Below are positions 33,069 through 42,054 of a stretch of DNA of 64,000 bases, piece by piece; position 1 is the first letter of the stretch, and each line of letters begins with the position of its first letter. The notes beneath the pieces were generated by a model that worked only from the letters and a program-made list of their open reading frames with translations, did not search any database and was not told the DNA's origin. The DNA comes from Chryseobacterium vaccae (lineage in GTDB: Bacteria > Bacteroidota > Bacteroidia > Flavobacteriales > Weeksellaceae), in the NCBI RefSeq assembly GCF_009602705.1, contig NZ_VSWH01000001.1, positions 4,017,001 through 4,081,000 on the forward strand, in the 5' to 3' direction. A program made the translations under genes and the position numbers.

Positions 33069-33539
33069 ATGGCAAGCTATGTAACAAAGGAGGGGCTAGA
33101 GAAAATGAAAGCTGAGCTGGAACAGTTAGAAACTGTGGAAAGACCAAAAATTACCCAGCAGATCGCAGAAGCAAGAGACAAAGGAGATTTGTCTGAAAAT
33201 GCGGAATACGATGCGGCCAAAGAGGCTCAAGGGATGCTTGAAATGAGAATTTCCAAGCTGAAAGATACTATCGCAACCTCTAAAATCATAGATGAAAGTC
33301 AATTAGATACTTCAAAGGTTTCCATTCTTACAACGGTAAAACTTAAAAATAACGCTACCAAACAGGAGCAGGTGTTTACACTGGTACCGGATAATGAAAG
33401 TGACCTTAAAGCAGGGAAAATTTCTGTGAATACCCCTATCGCAAAAGGACTGCTTGGAAAAGTAGTAGGCGAAACTGCAGATATCGTTCTGCCTAACGGA
33501 AACAAACTGTCTTTCGAAGTATTAGACATTTCTCTATAG
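33069..33539 (+). CDS. greA: Transcription elongation factor GreA
   Basis: The 156-residue protein has the GreA N-terminal coiled coil with its acidic tip (TQQIAEARDKGDLSENAEYDAAK) and the C-terminal FKBP-like domain (KGLLGKVVGETADIVLPNG). It rescues backtracked RNA polymerase. The start is ATG 33069. An in-frame TTG at 33060 would add three residues but is unnecessary. Confidence 0.97.
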   Translation: MASYVTKEGLEKMKAELEQLETVERPKITQQIAEARDKGDLSENAEYDAAKEAQGMLEMRISKLKDTIATSKIIDESQLDTSKVSILTTVKLKNNATKQEQVFTLVPDNESDLKAGKISVNTPIAKGLLGKVVGETADIVLPNGNKLSFEVLDISL

Positions 33540-33606
33540 TCTGATACATCTTCTTATCTGAATTTCTGATTATTAACTCTATTATTTAATTTCTAACTTC
33601 TACAAC

Positions 33607-33996
33607 ATGAGCAGTATATTCACAAAGATCATCAACGGCGAAATTCCCTCCTATAAAATTGCAGAGGATGAGAACTTTATCGCATTCCTGGACGCAATGC
33701 CATTGGTGAAAGGACATACATTGGTTGTTCCCAAAAAAGAAGTAGACCTGATCTTTGATCTGGAGAGTGAAGAATACAAAAACCTTTGGGGATTTGCACA
33801 GAACGTAGCGAAGAAGATTAAAAATGCTGTTCCCTGCGTGAGAGTAGGGGTGGCAGTAGTGGGACTTGAAGTTCCGCATGCACATATTCATCTCATCCCT
33901 TTGAATAAGGTGGAAGATATGAATTTCAGAAATGAAAGATTAAAATTAACGGACGAAGAATACACAGAGATTAAAAACTCTATTATTAATTCTTAA
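33607..33996 (+). CDS. HIT (HINT) family nucleotide-binding protein
   Basis: The 129-residue protein has the histidine triad HAHIHLIPL near residue 92 and the N-terminal FTKIINGEIPSYKIAED text typical of bacterial HINT proteins. They hydrolyse adenosine phosphoramidates and similar nucleotides. It follows greA by 67 bases and ends before a terminator. Confidence 0.93.
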   Translation: MSSIFTKIINGEIPSYKIAEDENFIAFLDAMPLVKGHTLVVPKKEVDLIFDLESEEYKNLWGFAQNVAKKIKNAVPCVRVGVAVVGLEVPHAHIHLIPLNKVEDMNFRNERLKLTDEEYTEIKNSIINS

Positions 33997-34002
33997 AAAC
34001 AT

Positions 34003-34032
34003 AAATCGTAAAAAAGTAATTTTTTACGATTT
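34003..34032 (+). terminator. Terminator between the HIT gene and clpX
   Basis: AAATCGTAAAAAA (34003-34015) pairs with TTTTTTACGATTT (34020-34032), a 13-base stem with a four-base loop. Confidence 0.8.
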
Positions 34033-34062
34033 TCTTTAACATATACAATATATTATTATAGT

Positions 34063-35250
34063 ATGAACTCAAACCAATGTTCTTTCTGCGGCAGAAAAAG
34101 AAATGAAGTACAGATGCTGATTTCCGGGCAGAATGGTTTTATCTGCGAAAACTGTATAGAGCAGGCGCATGTGATTGTAAAAGACAGCGTTTCAAAAACA
34201 GGATATTCCCCGGCAGAAAATATAGACGAATTAAAAAAACCTAAGGAGATCAAGGTATTTCTTGATCAATATGTTATTGGGCAGGATCAGGCAAAAAAAC
34301 AGCTTTCGATCGCGGTGTACAATCACTATAAAAGACTTCTTCATGCCAAGGATGAAAACAGAGAAGTAGAGCTGGAAAAATCCAATATCATCATGATTGG
34401 TGAAACAGGTACCGGAAAAACCTTACTGGCAAAAACCATTGCAAGAGAACTTAATGTACCTTTCTGTATCGTTGATGCAACTATCCTGACAGAAGCCGGT
34501 TATGTAGGGGAGGATGTCGAAAGTATCCTTTCAAGACTTTTAATGGTGGCAGATTATGACGTGGAAAAAGCAGAAAGAGGAATTGTATTTATTGATGAAA
34601 TTGATAAGATTGCAAGGAAATCAGATAACCCGAGTATTACAAGAGACGTTTCCGGAGAAGGAGTACAGCAGGGACTGCTGAAACTGTTGGAAGGAAGCAT
34701 TGTTAATGTTCCGCCTCAGGGAGGAAGAAAACATCCGGATCAGAAGTATATCCAGGTAAATACCCAGAATATCCTGTTTATAGCCGGAGGTGCTTTTGAT
34801 GGAATCAAAGAGATCATTGAAAGAAGAATGAACAAGCAGGCTATCGGGTTTAGTTCTGAAAAGATTAATAAAGTAGATGAAGATGAATATGTATTAACAA
34901 ATATTAATGCAATTGATCTTCGTTCTTTCGGATTAATTCCTGAACTTTTGGGAAGATTTCCGATCATTACTTATCTTGATAAACTAACAAAAGAAACCAT
35001 GGTAAGGATTATGAAAGAACCTAAAAATTCTATCATTAATCAATTTGTGGAGCTTTTCAAAATGGATGGTACCCAATTGTCTTTCACAGACGGTGCTATC
35101 GAGAAAATTGTAGAAGAAACCATTGAGAAAGGATTGGGCGCCAGAGGCTTAAGAGGAACAACCGAGAAGGTTTTGGAGGATTATATGTTTTCAATAGGAG
35201 AAGAGAAAGAAATCATATTGACGGAAGATAATATTTTTGTTAATAAATAA
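34063..35250 (+). CDS. clpX: ATP-dependent Clp protease ATP-binding subunit ClpX
   Basis: The 395-residue protein has the N-terminal zinc-binding domain ([11 protein letters not shown] to ENCIEQA, a four-Cys set), Walker [16 protein letters not shown], pore loop GYVGEDVES, Walker [12 protein letters not shown] and sensor [12 protein letters not shown]. It unfolds substrates for ClpP. ClpP is not in this window, unlike the clpP-clpX order of many bacteria. Confidence 0.97.
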   Translation: MNSNQCSFCGRKRNEVQMLISGQNGFICENCIEQAHVIVKDSVSKTGYSPAENIDELKKPKEIKVFLDQYVIGQDQAKKQLSIAVYNHYKRLLHAKDENREVELEKSNIIMIGETGTGKTLLAKTIARELNVPFCIVDATILTEAGYVGEDVESILSRLLMVADYDVEKAERGIVFIDEIDKIARKSDNPSITRDVSGEGVQQGLLKLLEGSIVNVPPQGGRKHPDQKYIQVNTQNILFIAGGAFDGIKEIIERRMNKQAIGFSSEKINKVDEDEYVLTNINAIDLRSFGLIPELLGRFPIITYLDKLTKETMVRIMKEPKNSIINQFVELFKMDGTQLSFTDGAIEKIVEETIEKGLGARGLRGTTEKVLEDYMFSIGEEKEIILTEDNIFVNK

Positions 35251-35280
35251 AATATATTTTTTTCTAAGAAATAAAAATCA

Positions 35281-35288
35281 TACCTTTG
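35281..35288 (+). promoter_or_regulatory. Flavobacterial -7 element (TACCTTTG)
   Basis: A perfect TAnnTTTG match, 38 bases before the ATG of the T9SS protein at 35326, and 30 bases after the clpX stop. Confidence 0.6.
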
Positions 35289-35325
35289 CGGGTGAGATTG
35301 TATTAACACACAAATAATTTATACA

Positions 35326-37305
35326 ATGAGAAAAAGTTTATTTGCTATAGGTCTTTTAGCCGTTAGCTATTCTGTTCAGGCGCAGAATGTTTTATGTCAC
35401 GTAGACACTAACGCTAATATGTATGTAAGCGAAGGTACCCTGGTTTATAGCGGTGGAGGTGTTCAGACAAAAGGAAATGGTCTTTTGGATGTTCACGGTA
35501 ACGTTATGATTGTAGGTGCCGCAGGAGATGCCCTAAAAACAATTACCGGCACCGGTTCAGATAAAACCGATGGTGGTAATATCGTATTAAGGCTGAATAA
35601 TTCAGGCAGCTATGACACTTCTACTTACGGACAGTTGTATATCAATGGGTTAAACCAAGGCGATATTACAGGTATTGTAAGTAAAGAATTCAGAAGCAAG
35701 AAACATGGTAACGGTAGCTATTATCAACAGCTGGCAATGCCATTTTTTGGTAAAACATTGAGTTCTCTGTCCTCAGAATTCGGTAAAGTATTCAATACTG
35801 CACGATACAGTAAAAATGAAATTCTGAAGCTGAACAACATTAACAATGTTGCAGAAACACTCACCAATCTTGCAGCAACAACCAGCGATGCAACCGGTTA
35901 TTATATGTTGGGATCAAACAATAATAACTTAGATACCAGTACGCCGCCAGCATCAATGGCAACCATTGCTCCAACCCCTACAGGTTCTGTTTATACCCTT
36001 AACGGACGTCCTAATGCAACACTGGCTAACGCTACCTTGCAGAATGGAGGAAGTATAGATTTCGGAGCAGGAGGTAACAACCTGAATCCATATGGTGAAA
36101 AGTATAACACCCATATTCAGGATCAGTTTGAATTTTCAACAGGAGCCTGGGTATCATCAACATATGGTAAAAATATTTATCAGTTCGGAAATCCTTTCCT
36201 AACCAATCTTGACTTATCAAGAATCGGATATGTAGAGAACGGAGGAGTTACTGACGGAAATAATATTTCCAATATCTGGGGAGTAAGATATGACCCTGGA
36301 ACTGTTGTCGCTACTCCTGCGGGTAATGCATACAGTATGGGAGCTCAGATTCAGACATATAATGCTTCCGGAATTCCGGCAGGGGATGTAGGACTTATTA
36401 TTAAGCCTATGCAGGCATTTGTTTTGAAACTGAGAAACAATAATCCTCAGACTTTAAATTTTAATACCCTTAGAAGATTTAGCTCCACAACCAGAGCTGC
36501 AGGTACAGACTATAACGTAACTGCTGCTAAAAACGTAACTTCAGGAACTCTGAAGCAACTTGGAGTAATTGGTCTGGATGCTAACGGATATGAAGTTTCA
36601 AGAGCGTATTATGTAGTTTCCAATACTGCCACTACAGGGTTTCAGTCTTCAATTGCTACTACCGTTCAGGCAACCAATACAAGTGCCAATCTGATCGGAA
36701 CATTTGAAGAATTACCAACTGGAGGTTATGATCCGAACTACAACGCTAAATATTGGTTATACATCAATGAAGCCAATGAAAACAACTTCCTTGGAAAAGA
36801 TGTTTTACTTTGGAACTATGATTACGATAAGCCAAACAGAAAAATTGTATCTTATAAATTTGAGATCAGAGAAAACGCTGAACTTGTTCCGGCTGGAACA
36901 CACCAGCTTTCTTCTGGGGAAGGTTTCTATTACAAAGCTTCTAATGGTACAGTACAGCAGGCAAAACAAGGAGATATAGTTTCTTTAAGTTCTAAATCTT
37001 ATAATTTATACTACGGAGAGCCAAACAAAGGTTCGCTAGGAGCGAGAGATACTGAGGCTACACAATCAAGAACAATGGTAGTTTATAATCCAGATATTAC
37101 CAACTACATTGTGAGATTCGATCCGGATTGGAAAAAAGCAGATATTGAAGTTTATGATATGAGTGGTAAACTGGTTATTTCTAAAAAAGCAGTTGACACA
37201 TCTAGAGATTTTGTAATTGAGCTTAACAGCGCTCTTAAAAACTCTTATGTTGTAAAAATTGTTTCAGATAAAGGAATAACCGTTAGCACTAAAATCTTAA
37301 AATAA
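35326..37305 (+). CDS. Large secreted surface protein with T9SS sorting domain
   Basis: The 659-residue protein has a signal peptide (SLFAIGLLAVSYSVQAQ) and a long Asn/Thr/Gly-rich beta region of the autotransported-adhesin style (SGGGVQTKGNGLLDVHGNVMI). It ends in a sorting tail (DIEVYDMSGKLVISKKAV, then SYVVKIVSDKGITVSTKILK). No enzyme motif is visible. It is probably exposed on the cell surface. It is followed by a small PID-type protein, which suggests a matched pair. Confidence 0.82.
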   Translation: MRKSLFAIGLLAVSYSVQAQNVLCHVDTNANMYVSEGTLVYSGGGVQTKGNGLLDVHGNVMIVGAAGDALKTITGTGSDKTDGGNIVLRLNNSGSYDTSTYGQLYINGLNQGDITGIVSKEFRSKKHGNGSYYQQLAMPFFGKTLSSLSSEFGKVFNTARYSKNEILKLNNINNVAETLTNLAATTSDATGYYMLGSNNNNLDTSTPPASMATIAPTPTGSVYTLNGRPNATLANATLQNGGSIDFGAGGNNLNPYGEKYNTHIQDQFEFSTGAWVSSTYGKNIYQFGNPFLTNLDLSRIGYVENGGVTDGNNISNIWGVRYDPGTVVATPAGNAYSMGAQIQTYNASGIPAGDVGLIIKPMQAFVLKLRNNNPQTLNFNTLRRFSSTTRAAGTDYNVTAAKNVTSGTLKQLGVIGLDANGYEVSRAYYVVSNTATTGFQSSIATTVQATNTSANLIGTFEELPTGGYDPNYNAKYWLYINEANENNFLGKDVLLWNYDYDKPNRKIVSYKFEIRENAELVPAGTHQLSSGEGFYYKASNGTVQQAKQGDIVSLSSKSYNLYYGEPNKGSLGARDTEATQSRTMVVYNPDITNYIVRFDPDWKKADIEVYDMSGKLVISKKAVDTSRDFVIELNSALKNSYVVKIVSDKGITVSTKILK

Positions 37306-37310
37306 ATATT

Positions 37311-37535
37311 ATGAAAACTATAAATAAACTAGTATCAGCTCTTTTTATATTCGCAGTATTACTGGTCAGGGCAGCAGATCCTAATGATATGCCAGTGCCG
37401 GGTGGAGACGGAACAGGAACGGTAGGTCCTGGAAAACCGGCATCTCCTATCGATATGTACATTTATGTACTGTCAATAGTAGCTATCCTCTTCATTGTTT
37501 ATTACACTAAAAAATATAAAAGCGTAAAAGCCTAA
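37311..37535 (+). CDS. Small signal-peptide plus membrane-tail protein (PID-CTERM-like)
   Basis: The 74-residue protein has a signal-like N-terminus (INKLVSALFIFAVLLVRAA), a Gly/Pro-rich middle (PVPGGDGTGTVGPGKP) and ASPIDMYIYVLSIVAILFIVYYTKK, a membrane helix with a basic end. The Pro-Ile-Asp before the helix matches what I recall as the PID-CTERM sorting tail of flavobacteria. It starts five bases after the T9SS gene and is likely to act with it. A strong terminator follows. Confidence 0.72.
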   Translation: MKTINKLVSALFIFAVLLVRAADPNDMPVPGGDGTGTVGPGKPASPIDMYIYVLSIVAILFIVYYTKKYKSVKA

Positions 37536-37552
37536 AATTTTATTAAAATAAA

Positions 37553-37580
37553 AAAACTCTCTGATTAATCAGAGAGTTTT
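37553..37580 (+). terminator. Terminator after the PID-type gene
   Basis: AAAACTCTCTGA (37553-37564) pairs with TCAGAGAGTTTT (37569-37580) around TTAA, with a run of T at 37577-37583. Confidence 0.9.
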
Positions 37581-37594
37581 TTTATTTTTACCCT

Positions 37595-38887
37595 ATGAAA
37601 AAGATTTATATAGTATCTGCAGTATTAGCTGCATTTTCTTTACAGGCTCAGTTTACTGTAACCATTCAGGCGCCTGCAGATTTTAAAGATCAGGATGCCA
37701 TTCTATATACACTCAACGGCTCAAAGGACGTTATTGTTACCAAAGAGCAAAATAAGAACAATACATGGACTTTCAAGAATCCTAATCATTACATGGGAAT
37801 GATGAAGGTGTATTTTCCGGGCTCCAATAATACGGTGAGTTTTATTTCCGAAAATAAGAATGTCAATATTAAGCTGGATGTTCAGAACAATAAAATTAAA
37901 GATGTAGCTTATCTGGATGAAGTTAATGATCTGATGAGCAAACAGCAGGAAGGTTCTCAGAAAAAGGAAATGATTCTTCCGGCTTTGGCACAGATCAAAG
38001 AATATTATAAAGATAACACAGATTTCGGAAAAGCTCTCAAAACAGAAATTAGCAGACTTTCAGGTAATGCCGCCCCTATAGATGCAGCGAAACACCCGTT
38101 TATTTCTTTCTATAATACCAACTACAGTAAGTTTCTGTCTAATTCCTCAGATCCTTCTAAAAAGGTTTCTCAGGACGATATTATCAACTTCCTGGACAAG
38201 TCCAATGATATGCTTGAATCTTCATCCTTATTAAGACCAGTTTTAGTAGCTTATCTTAATGCTGGTGGCAATACTAATGTACCAGCTTCTGTAGATAAGG
38301 TGTTAGACCGCTTAAAAGTAGAAACTCCAAGAGGGCAGGCTGTTCTGTCTGAGCTTATTGATATTTTCGATGCTTACGAAATGGATGAGTTTAAAAACAA
38401 GTACCTTAGCCTGGCTAAAAATCTTAAATGTACAATCACCGATAGATTAGCTTCTACGTTAAAATCTAATGCTAATGTAGAAATAGGGGCTGTATTTCCT
38501 AATTATAAATTCCAGTCACCTGTGAATACCACAGCAAAGTCACTTCAGGATGTAAAAGCAGATAAGAAAATTGTAATTTTCTGGTCGTCTACGTGTTCTC
38601 ACTGTGAAACTGAGCTGCCTAAGCTTCTGGAGAAATACAATGATCTGAAAGCGAAAAATATCCAGATTGTAGGTCTGTCTTTAGATACAGATAAAAATTC
38701 CTACACCAACAGAATTGCTGCATTTCCATGGATCAATGATTCTGAACTGAGAGGTTGGAACAGCAGTTATACCGAAACCTATAATGTTCACGCAACACCT
38801 ACGTATTTTATTTTAGATGCTAACAATAAGATAATCAGCAAACCAGACCATGTAGGCGATGTTTTGGAATATTTTAAGGTAAAATAA
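37595..38887 (+). CDS. TlpA-family thioredoxin-like disulfide reductase
   Basis: The 430-residue protein has a signal peptide (MKKIYIVSAVLAAFSLQAQ), an N-terminal domain of about 280 residues of the DUF4369/tip type, and a C-terminal thioredoxin domain with TCSHCETELP (the CxxC near residue 335) and the cis-Pro in HATPTYFILD. It should act in the periplasm in cytochrome maturation or thiol reduction. Confidence 0.85.
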   Translation: MKKIYIVSAVLAAFSLQAQFTVTIQAPADFKDQDAILYTLNGSKDVIVTKEQNKNNTWTFKNPNHYMGMMKVYFPGSNNTVSFISENKNVNIKLDVQNNKIKDVAYLDEVNDLMSKQQEGSQKKEMILPALAQIKEYYKDNTDFGKALKTEISRLSGNAAPIDAAKHPFISFYNTNYSKFLSNSSDPSKKVSQDDIINFLDKSNDMLESSSLLRPVLVAYLNAGGNTNVPASVDKVLDRLKVETPRGQAVLSELIDIFDAYEMDEFKNKYLSLAKNLKCTITDRLASTLKSNANVEIGAVFPNYKFQSPVNTTAKSLQDVKADKKIVIFWSSTCSHCETELPKLLEKYNDLKAKNIQIVGLSLDTDKNSYTNRIAAFPWINDSELRGWNSSYTETYNVHATPTYFILDANNKIISKPDHVGDVLEYFKVK

Positions 38888-38889
38888 TT

Positions 38890-38919
38890 TTGGTAGTAAA
38901 TAAATATTTTCTATATTTG
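38890..38919 (+). promoter_or_regulatory. Canonical flavobacterial promoter of the tRNA gene
   Basis: TTG (38890-38892), a 19-base spacer and TATATTTG (38912-38919) match the TTG/TAnnTTTG consensus. The tRNA starts 13 bases downstream. Confidence 0.8.
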
Positions 38920-38931
38920 CACCACCAAAAC

Positions 38932-39005
38932 GGCGAGGTAGCTCAGTTGGTTAGAGCGCAGGATTCATAACCCTGAGGTCACGGGTTCAATTCCCGTCTT
39001 CGCTA
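38932..39005 (+). tRNA. tRNA-Met (anticodon CAT)
   Basis: The 74-base sequence folds as a cloverleaf: acceptor GGCGAGG with CTTCGCT (G-T pairs at two positions), anticodon loop TTCATAA, T arm ACGGG-TTCAATT-CCCGT, and discriminator A at 39005. The 3' CCA is not encoded. CAT could also be a tRNA-Ile with lysidine, but the acceptor and arm text fit elongator Met better. Confidence 0.9.
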
Positions 39006-39006
39006 C

Positions 39007-39030
39007 AAAGTCCCTAATTTTAGGGACTTT
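39007..39030 (+). terminator. Terminator right after the tRNA
   Basis: AAAGTCCCTA (39007-39016) pairs with TAGGGACTTT (39021-39030), then TTTT. It starts one base after the discriminator position. Confidence 0.9.
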
Positions 39031-39109
39031 TTTATTTGTATTCATTTGAATATTTTTTTAAACCTATTCTAGAATATCTTTCTTACTTTTGAGCGAAAAT
39101 TGATAATTG

Positions 39110-40300
39110 ATGAAAATCAGTAAAGAAGGGGTAATCCCCTATATAAATGGAGCTCTAATATTATTTATTATTTCTTATATTGCTTTTGGATTTATTACCC
39201 AGAAGCAGATTGGTAAAGAAAATGGTTTAGGATGGGACGGAGTGTATTATAATGCAGCTTATCAGGTATTTTCAGATAAAGGAAATGAACTGTATAAAAG
39301 TAAAGATCACAACAATACGTATTATAATTTATATCATGATGCCGATCCGTTTAATAAAAGGGTAGGGGTCCCCGAATTGGCAACAGCTCTTCCTTTTGAT
39401 GCGGCTACCAGTTTTAAATTAATTAATCTTATAGCTTTCTTCTCCGGGCTTATCCTGTTGATGTATAAATGGGGAAAGAAGAATATTACTATTGCTTTAA
39501 TTTTTATTCTTTCTATTCTGATAACGCCGCAGATGCCGTTCAGGCTTACTCTTTTTTATCCTTTTACCGTAGATGGGGTGCAGTTTTTATTTATTGCTTT
39601 AATGCTATGGTTTTTCGATAAACCTTTATATGTGATACTGGCAAGTATACTTTTTATGCCCTTTAAAGAAAGTACGATTCCTATTTGTTGTATCTATTTA
39701 GGAACAAGATTTTTAATCTATAGAAAGTTTAAATACCTGTTGTATATTGTACCGGTTGTTCTGCTCTTCTGGGGCTATTTGCAGTTGGGTGCCGAAATCT
39801 TTGGATTTAACAGTGAAAGTGTAGGGCTTGGTGCCCTTGAGTTTTTCTTCCACCGCTTTTATGGTGAGATTGAAAATACAGTCCGGCTTCTTGCGTGTTT
39901 CTTTATTGTATTTTCTTCCTTCTTGTTTATCAGAAGAAAATTTTCTGAGCAGACCTTGTTTTTTACATTTCTGATTGCACTTCTGTCCGTTTCAGGATCT
40001 GATCTTACAAGAATATTCTGTGTTGCACTTCCTTTCCTTTTTGATGAACTGATCAATAATGACAAAATAAAGAATGTTTTTCTCTATTTAATTATATTTA
40101 TCATTTTTCTTCCTTATAAGTTTGCGTTTACTATTTTAGAATTTCAGGATAGTAATGAGATTGGGGAAGGGTTTTTCATTACGAATTTTGAATACCTGGA
40201 TGTTAAAAAGAGTATCTTCTTTTTAATTTATTTTGTAGTTTGTAATCTGCTTTTATTTTTTTATTTAAAATATGCAAGACGCAAACAATTGATACAATAA
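39110..40300 (+). CDS. Polytopic membrane protein, unknown (GT-C-like layout)
   Basis: The 396-residue protein has about ten membrane helices. The first loop contains GWDGVYYNAAYQVF, with an acidic residue where GT-C glycosyltransferases keep theirs, but no diagnostic motif is certain. I chose the ATG at 39110. An in-frame TTG sits immediately upstream. It has its own TACTTTTG (39084-39091) -7 element. It may act in envelope glycan assembly, an inference from layout only. Confidence 0.7.
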   Translation: MKISKEGVIPYINGALILFIISYIAFGFITQKQIGKENGLGWDGVYYNAAYQVFSDKGNELYKSKDHNNTYYNLYHDADPFNKRVGVPELATALPFDAATSFKLINLIAFFSGLILLMYKWGKKNITIALIFILSILITPQMPFRLTLFYPFTVDGVQFLFIALMLWFFDKPLYVILASILFMPFKESTIPICCIYLGTRFLIYRKFKYLLYIVPVVLLFWGYLQLGAEIFGFNSESVGLGALEFFFHRFYGEIENTVRLLACFFIVFSSFLFIRRKFSEQTLFFTFLIALLSVSGSDLTRIFCVALPFLFDELINNDKIKNVFLYLIIFIIFLPYKFAFTILEFQDSNEIGEGFFITNFEYLDVKKSIFFLIYFVVCNLLLFFYLKYARRKQLIQ

Positions 40301-40450
40301 AGTGAAATGATCATACCGGAAATTACTGCAGATTTCAATATAATTCTGGTTTATCATTATAACATTTAAAGCTGTAAGAGTTCTCTTGCAGCTTTTTCAT
40401 TTATTCTTAGAATATGTTTTTTCAATATTAAATTATCACAACAAAGGGAT

Positions 40451-40473
40451 AAATTAGGTATAAATACGTACTG
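40451..40473 (+). promoter_or_regulatory. Palindromic operator candidate, 7-2-7 type, upstream of the tyrosinase gene
   Basis: AAATTAGGTATAAATACGTA (40451-40470) then CTG. It matches the site at 20844-20866 at 21 of 23 positions, in the same orientation to its gene. Its 3' end is 20 bases from the -7 element TAGATTTG at 40493-40500, so it covers the -33 region. A bound regulator could activate or block polymerase. Confidence 0.6.
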
Positions 40474-40492
40474 TTTTTTTTAGAAGGGTGCT

Positions 40493-40500
40493 TAGATTTG
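40493..40500 (+). promoter_or_regulatory. Flavobacterial -7 element (TAGATTTG) of the tyrosinase gene
   Basis: A TAnnTTTG match 43 bases before the ATG at 40543. No TTG lies at the -33 position, where the palindrome sits, which suits a promoter that depends on an activator. Confidence 0.55.
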
Positions 40501-40542
40501 TATTTAACATAAAAGTATAAATCTAAAAAAAAAACTAATTCT

Positions 40543-42054
40543 ATGGCTAAATTCTTAAGAAAAAATGCATGGGAGAAAGGAGGCACTTTTGATAACCCTG
40601 ATCTTTTTTGGTATGCAAAGGGAGTAGGAGCTTTGCAATCAAGACTTCTGAGTGATGAAAACAGCTGGTGGTTCTTTGCCGCTATTCATGGTGAACAGAT
40701 TGGAGGAAAGAAATTTCCTAACTGGAATGTACTTACCGGTGTTCCGAAAGTTCCTACAAGCCCGCTTCCTTCCCCGGATGTTATTAAGAAATTCTGGAAT
40801 CAATGTCAGCATCAAAGCTGGTATTTTACACCATGGCATCGTGGTTACCTTATCGCTTTGGAAGAACAGGTTCGTCAGGCGGTCATCAGTTTAGGAGGAC
40901 CGGCAGACTGGGCACTTCCTTATTGGAATTATTTAGGTCCCGGAGATCAATATAAAATTCCACCTGCCTTTATGCAGGAGACAATGCCTGATGGTAGTGC
41001 CAATCCTTTGTATGTAACCGCGAGATATGGACCTAAAAGTGACGGAAATGTATATGTACCCATCCCACCCATCTCAGAGGTATGCCAGGGAAATACTATT
41101 TATACAGGAAGCAATACTTCAACGCCACATCCTGGATATGGAGGGCCAAAAACGAAATTTTCACATGACGGTAATGTGAGCGGAAATTTAGAAAGCAATC
41201 CGCACAATCTGGTGCACGTAAAGGTTGGAGGCCAGGATGGCTGGATGTCAGATCCTGATTCTGCCGGGCTGGATCCTATTTTTTATCTGCACCATTGCAA
41301 TATAGACAGAATGTGGGCGGCATGGAATACAAGCAATGATAATCCTACGGATCCGGATTGGTTAAACGGGCCTGCAGCATCGGGGGAAAGAGAGTTTATC
41401 ATGCCTGTACCGGGTAATGATAAAGGCTGGGTATACACTCCTGCAGAAATGAGTAACTTAGAGACACTGGATTACAGCTATGATGACCTTTCACTGACCA
41501 CGGCTCCGCTGCCTCAGAAGACACTTGCTCAGAGATTAAATAAATTAGGTGCACAGCCTGTTGAAAATCTGGAAGAAAAAAATATGGATTTAGGACGTAA
41601 CTCAGAGCTTGTTGGTGCCAATGCAGGACAAGTTCAATTAGACGGATCAGGAACAAAAACCAGTGTAAAGCTGGAAGGAAGCTCCTGGAAAAACGTATCC
41701 GGAAGTCTGATGAAAGCTTCGGTAAACAATTTGCCGGATCAGGTTTATCTTCAGCTGGAGAATGTGAAAGGAACCGCTGATTCCAATGTTTTAAGTGTTT
41801 CGGTAAATCATCAGCTGGCAGGCTACGTTTCTCTTTTCGGGTTACGTAACGCTTCTGACAAAGACGGGCATAATGGAGGTAATGGACTTACTTTTATCCT
41901 GAATATTACAGAGATCATTGACAACCTGTTTGTGAGTAATAATCTTGATGTAAATTCTCTGGAAGTAGCTATTCTGCCTGATAACGCAATTCCAAATGAC
42001 GAAACCATTACGGTAGGACGGGTGAGCATCTACCGTGAACAACAGAAATTATGA
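40543..42054 (+). CDS. Tyrosinase-family type-3 copper protein
   Basis: The 503-residue protein carries the CuA histidines H49, H90 and H99 (QCQHQSWYFTPWHRGYL, with Cys88 two residues before H90) and the CuB histidines H221 and H225 (NPHNLVHVKVGG) and H250/H251 (FYLHHCNIDRMW). The C-terminal part (about 345-503) is a beta-sandwich-like extension seen in plant-type polyphenol oxidases. No signal peptide is visible. It should oxidise phenols to quinones. Its stop overlaps the DUF2182 start. Confidence 0.93.
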   Translation: MAKFLRKNAWEKGGTFDNPDLFWYAKGVGALQSRLLSDENSWWFFAAIHGEQIGGKKFPNWNVLTGVPKVPTSPLPSPDVIKKFWNQCQHQSWYFTPWHRGYLIALEEQVRQAVISLGGPADWALPYWNYLGPGDQYKIPPAFMQETMPDGSANPLYVTARYGPKSDGNVYVPIPPISEVCQGNTIYTGSNTSTPHPGYGGPKTKFSHDGNVSGNLESNPHNLVHVKVGGQDGWMSDPDSAGLDPIFYLHHCNIDRMWAAWNTSNDNPTDPDWLNGPAASGEREFIMPVPGNDKGWVYTPAEMSNLETLDYSYDDLSLTTAPLPQKTLAQRLNKLGAQPVENLEEKNMDLGRNSELVGANAGQVQLDGSGTKTSVKLEGSSWKNVSGSLMKASVNNLPDQVYLQLENVKGTADSNVLSVSVNHQLAGYVSLFGLRNASDKDGHNGGNGLTFILNITEIIDNLFVSNNLDVNSLEVAILPDNAIPNDETITVGRVSIYREQQKL

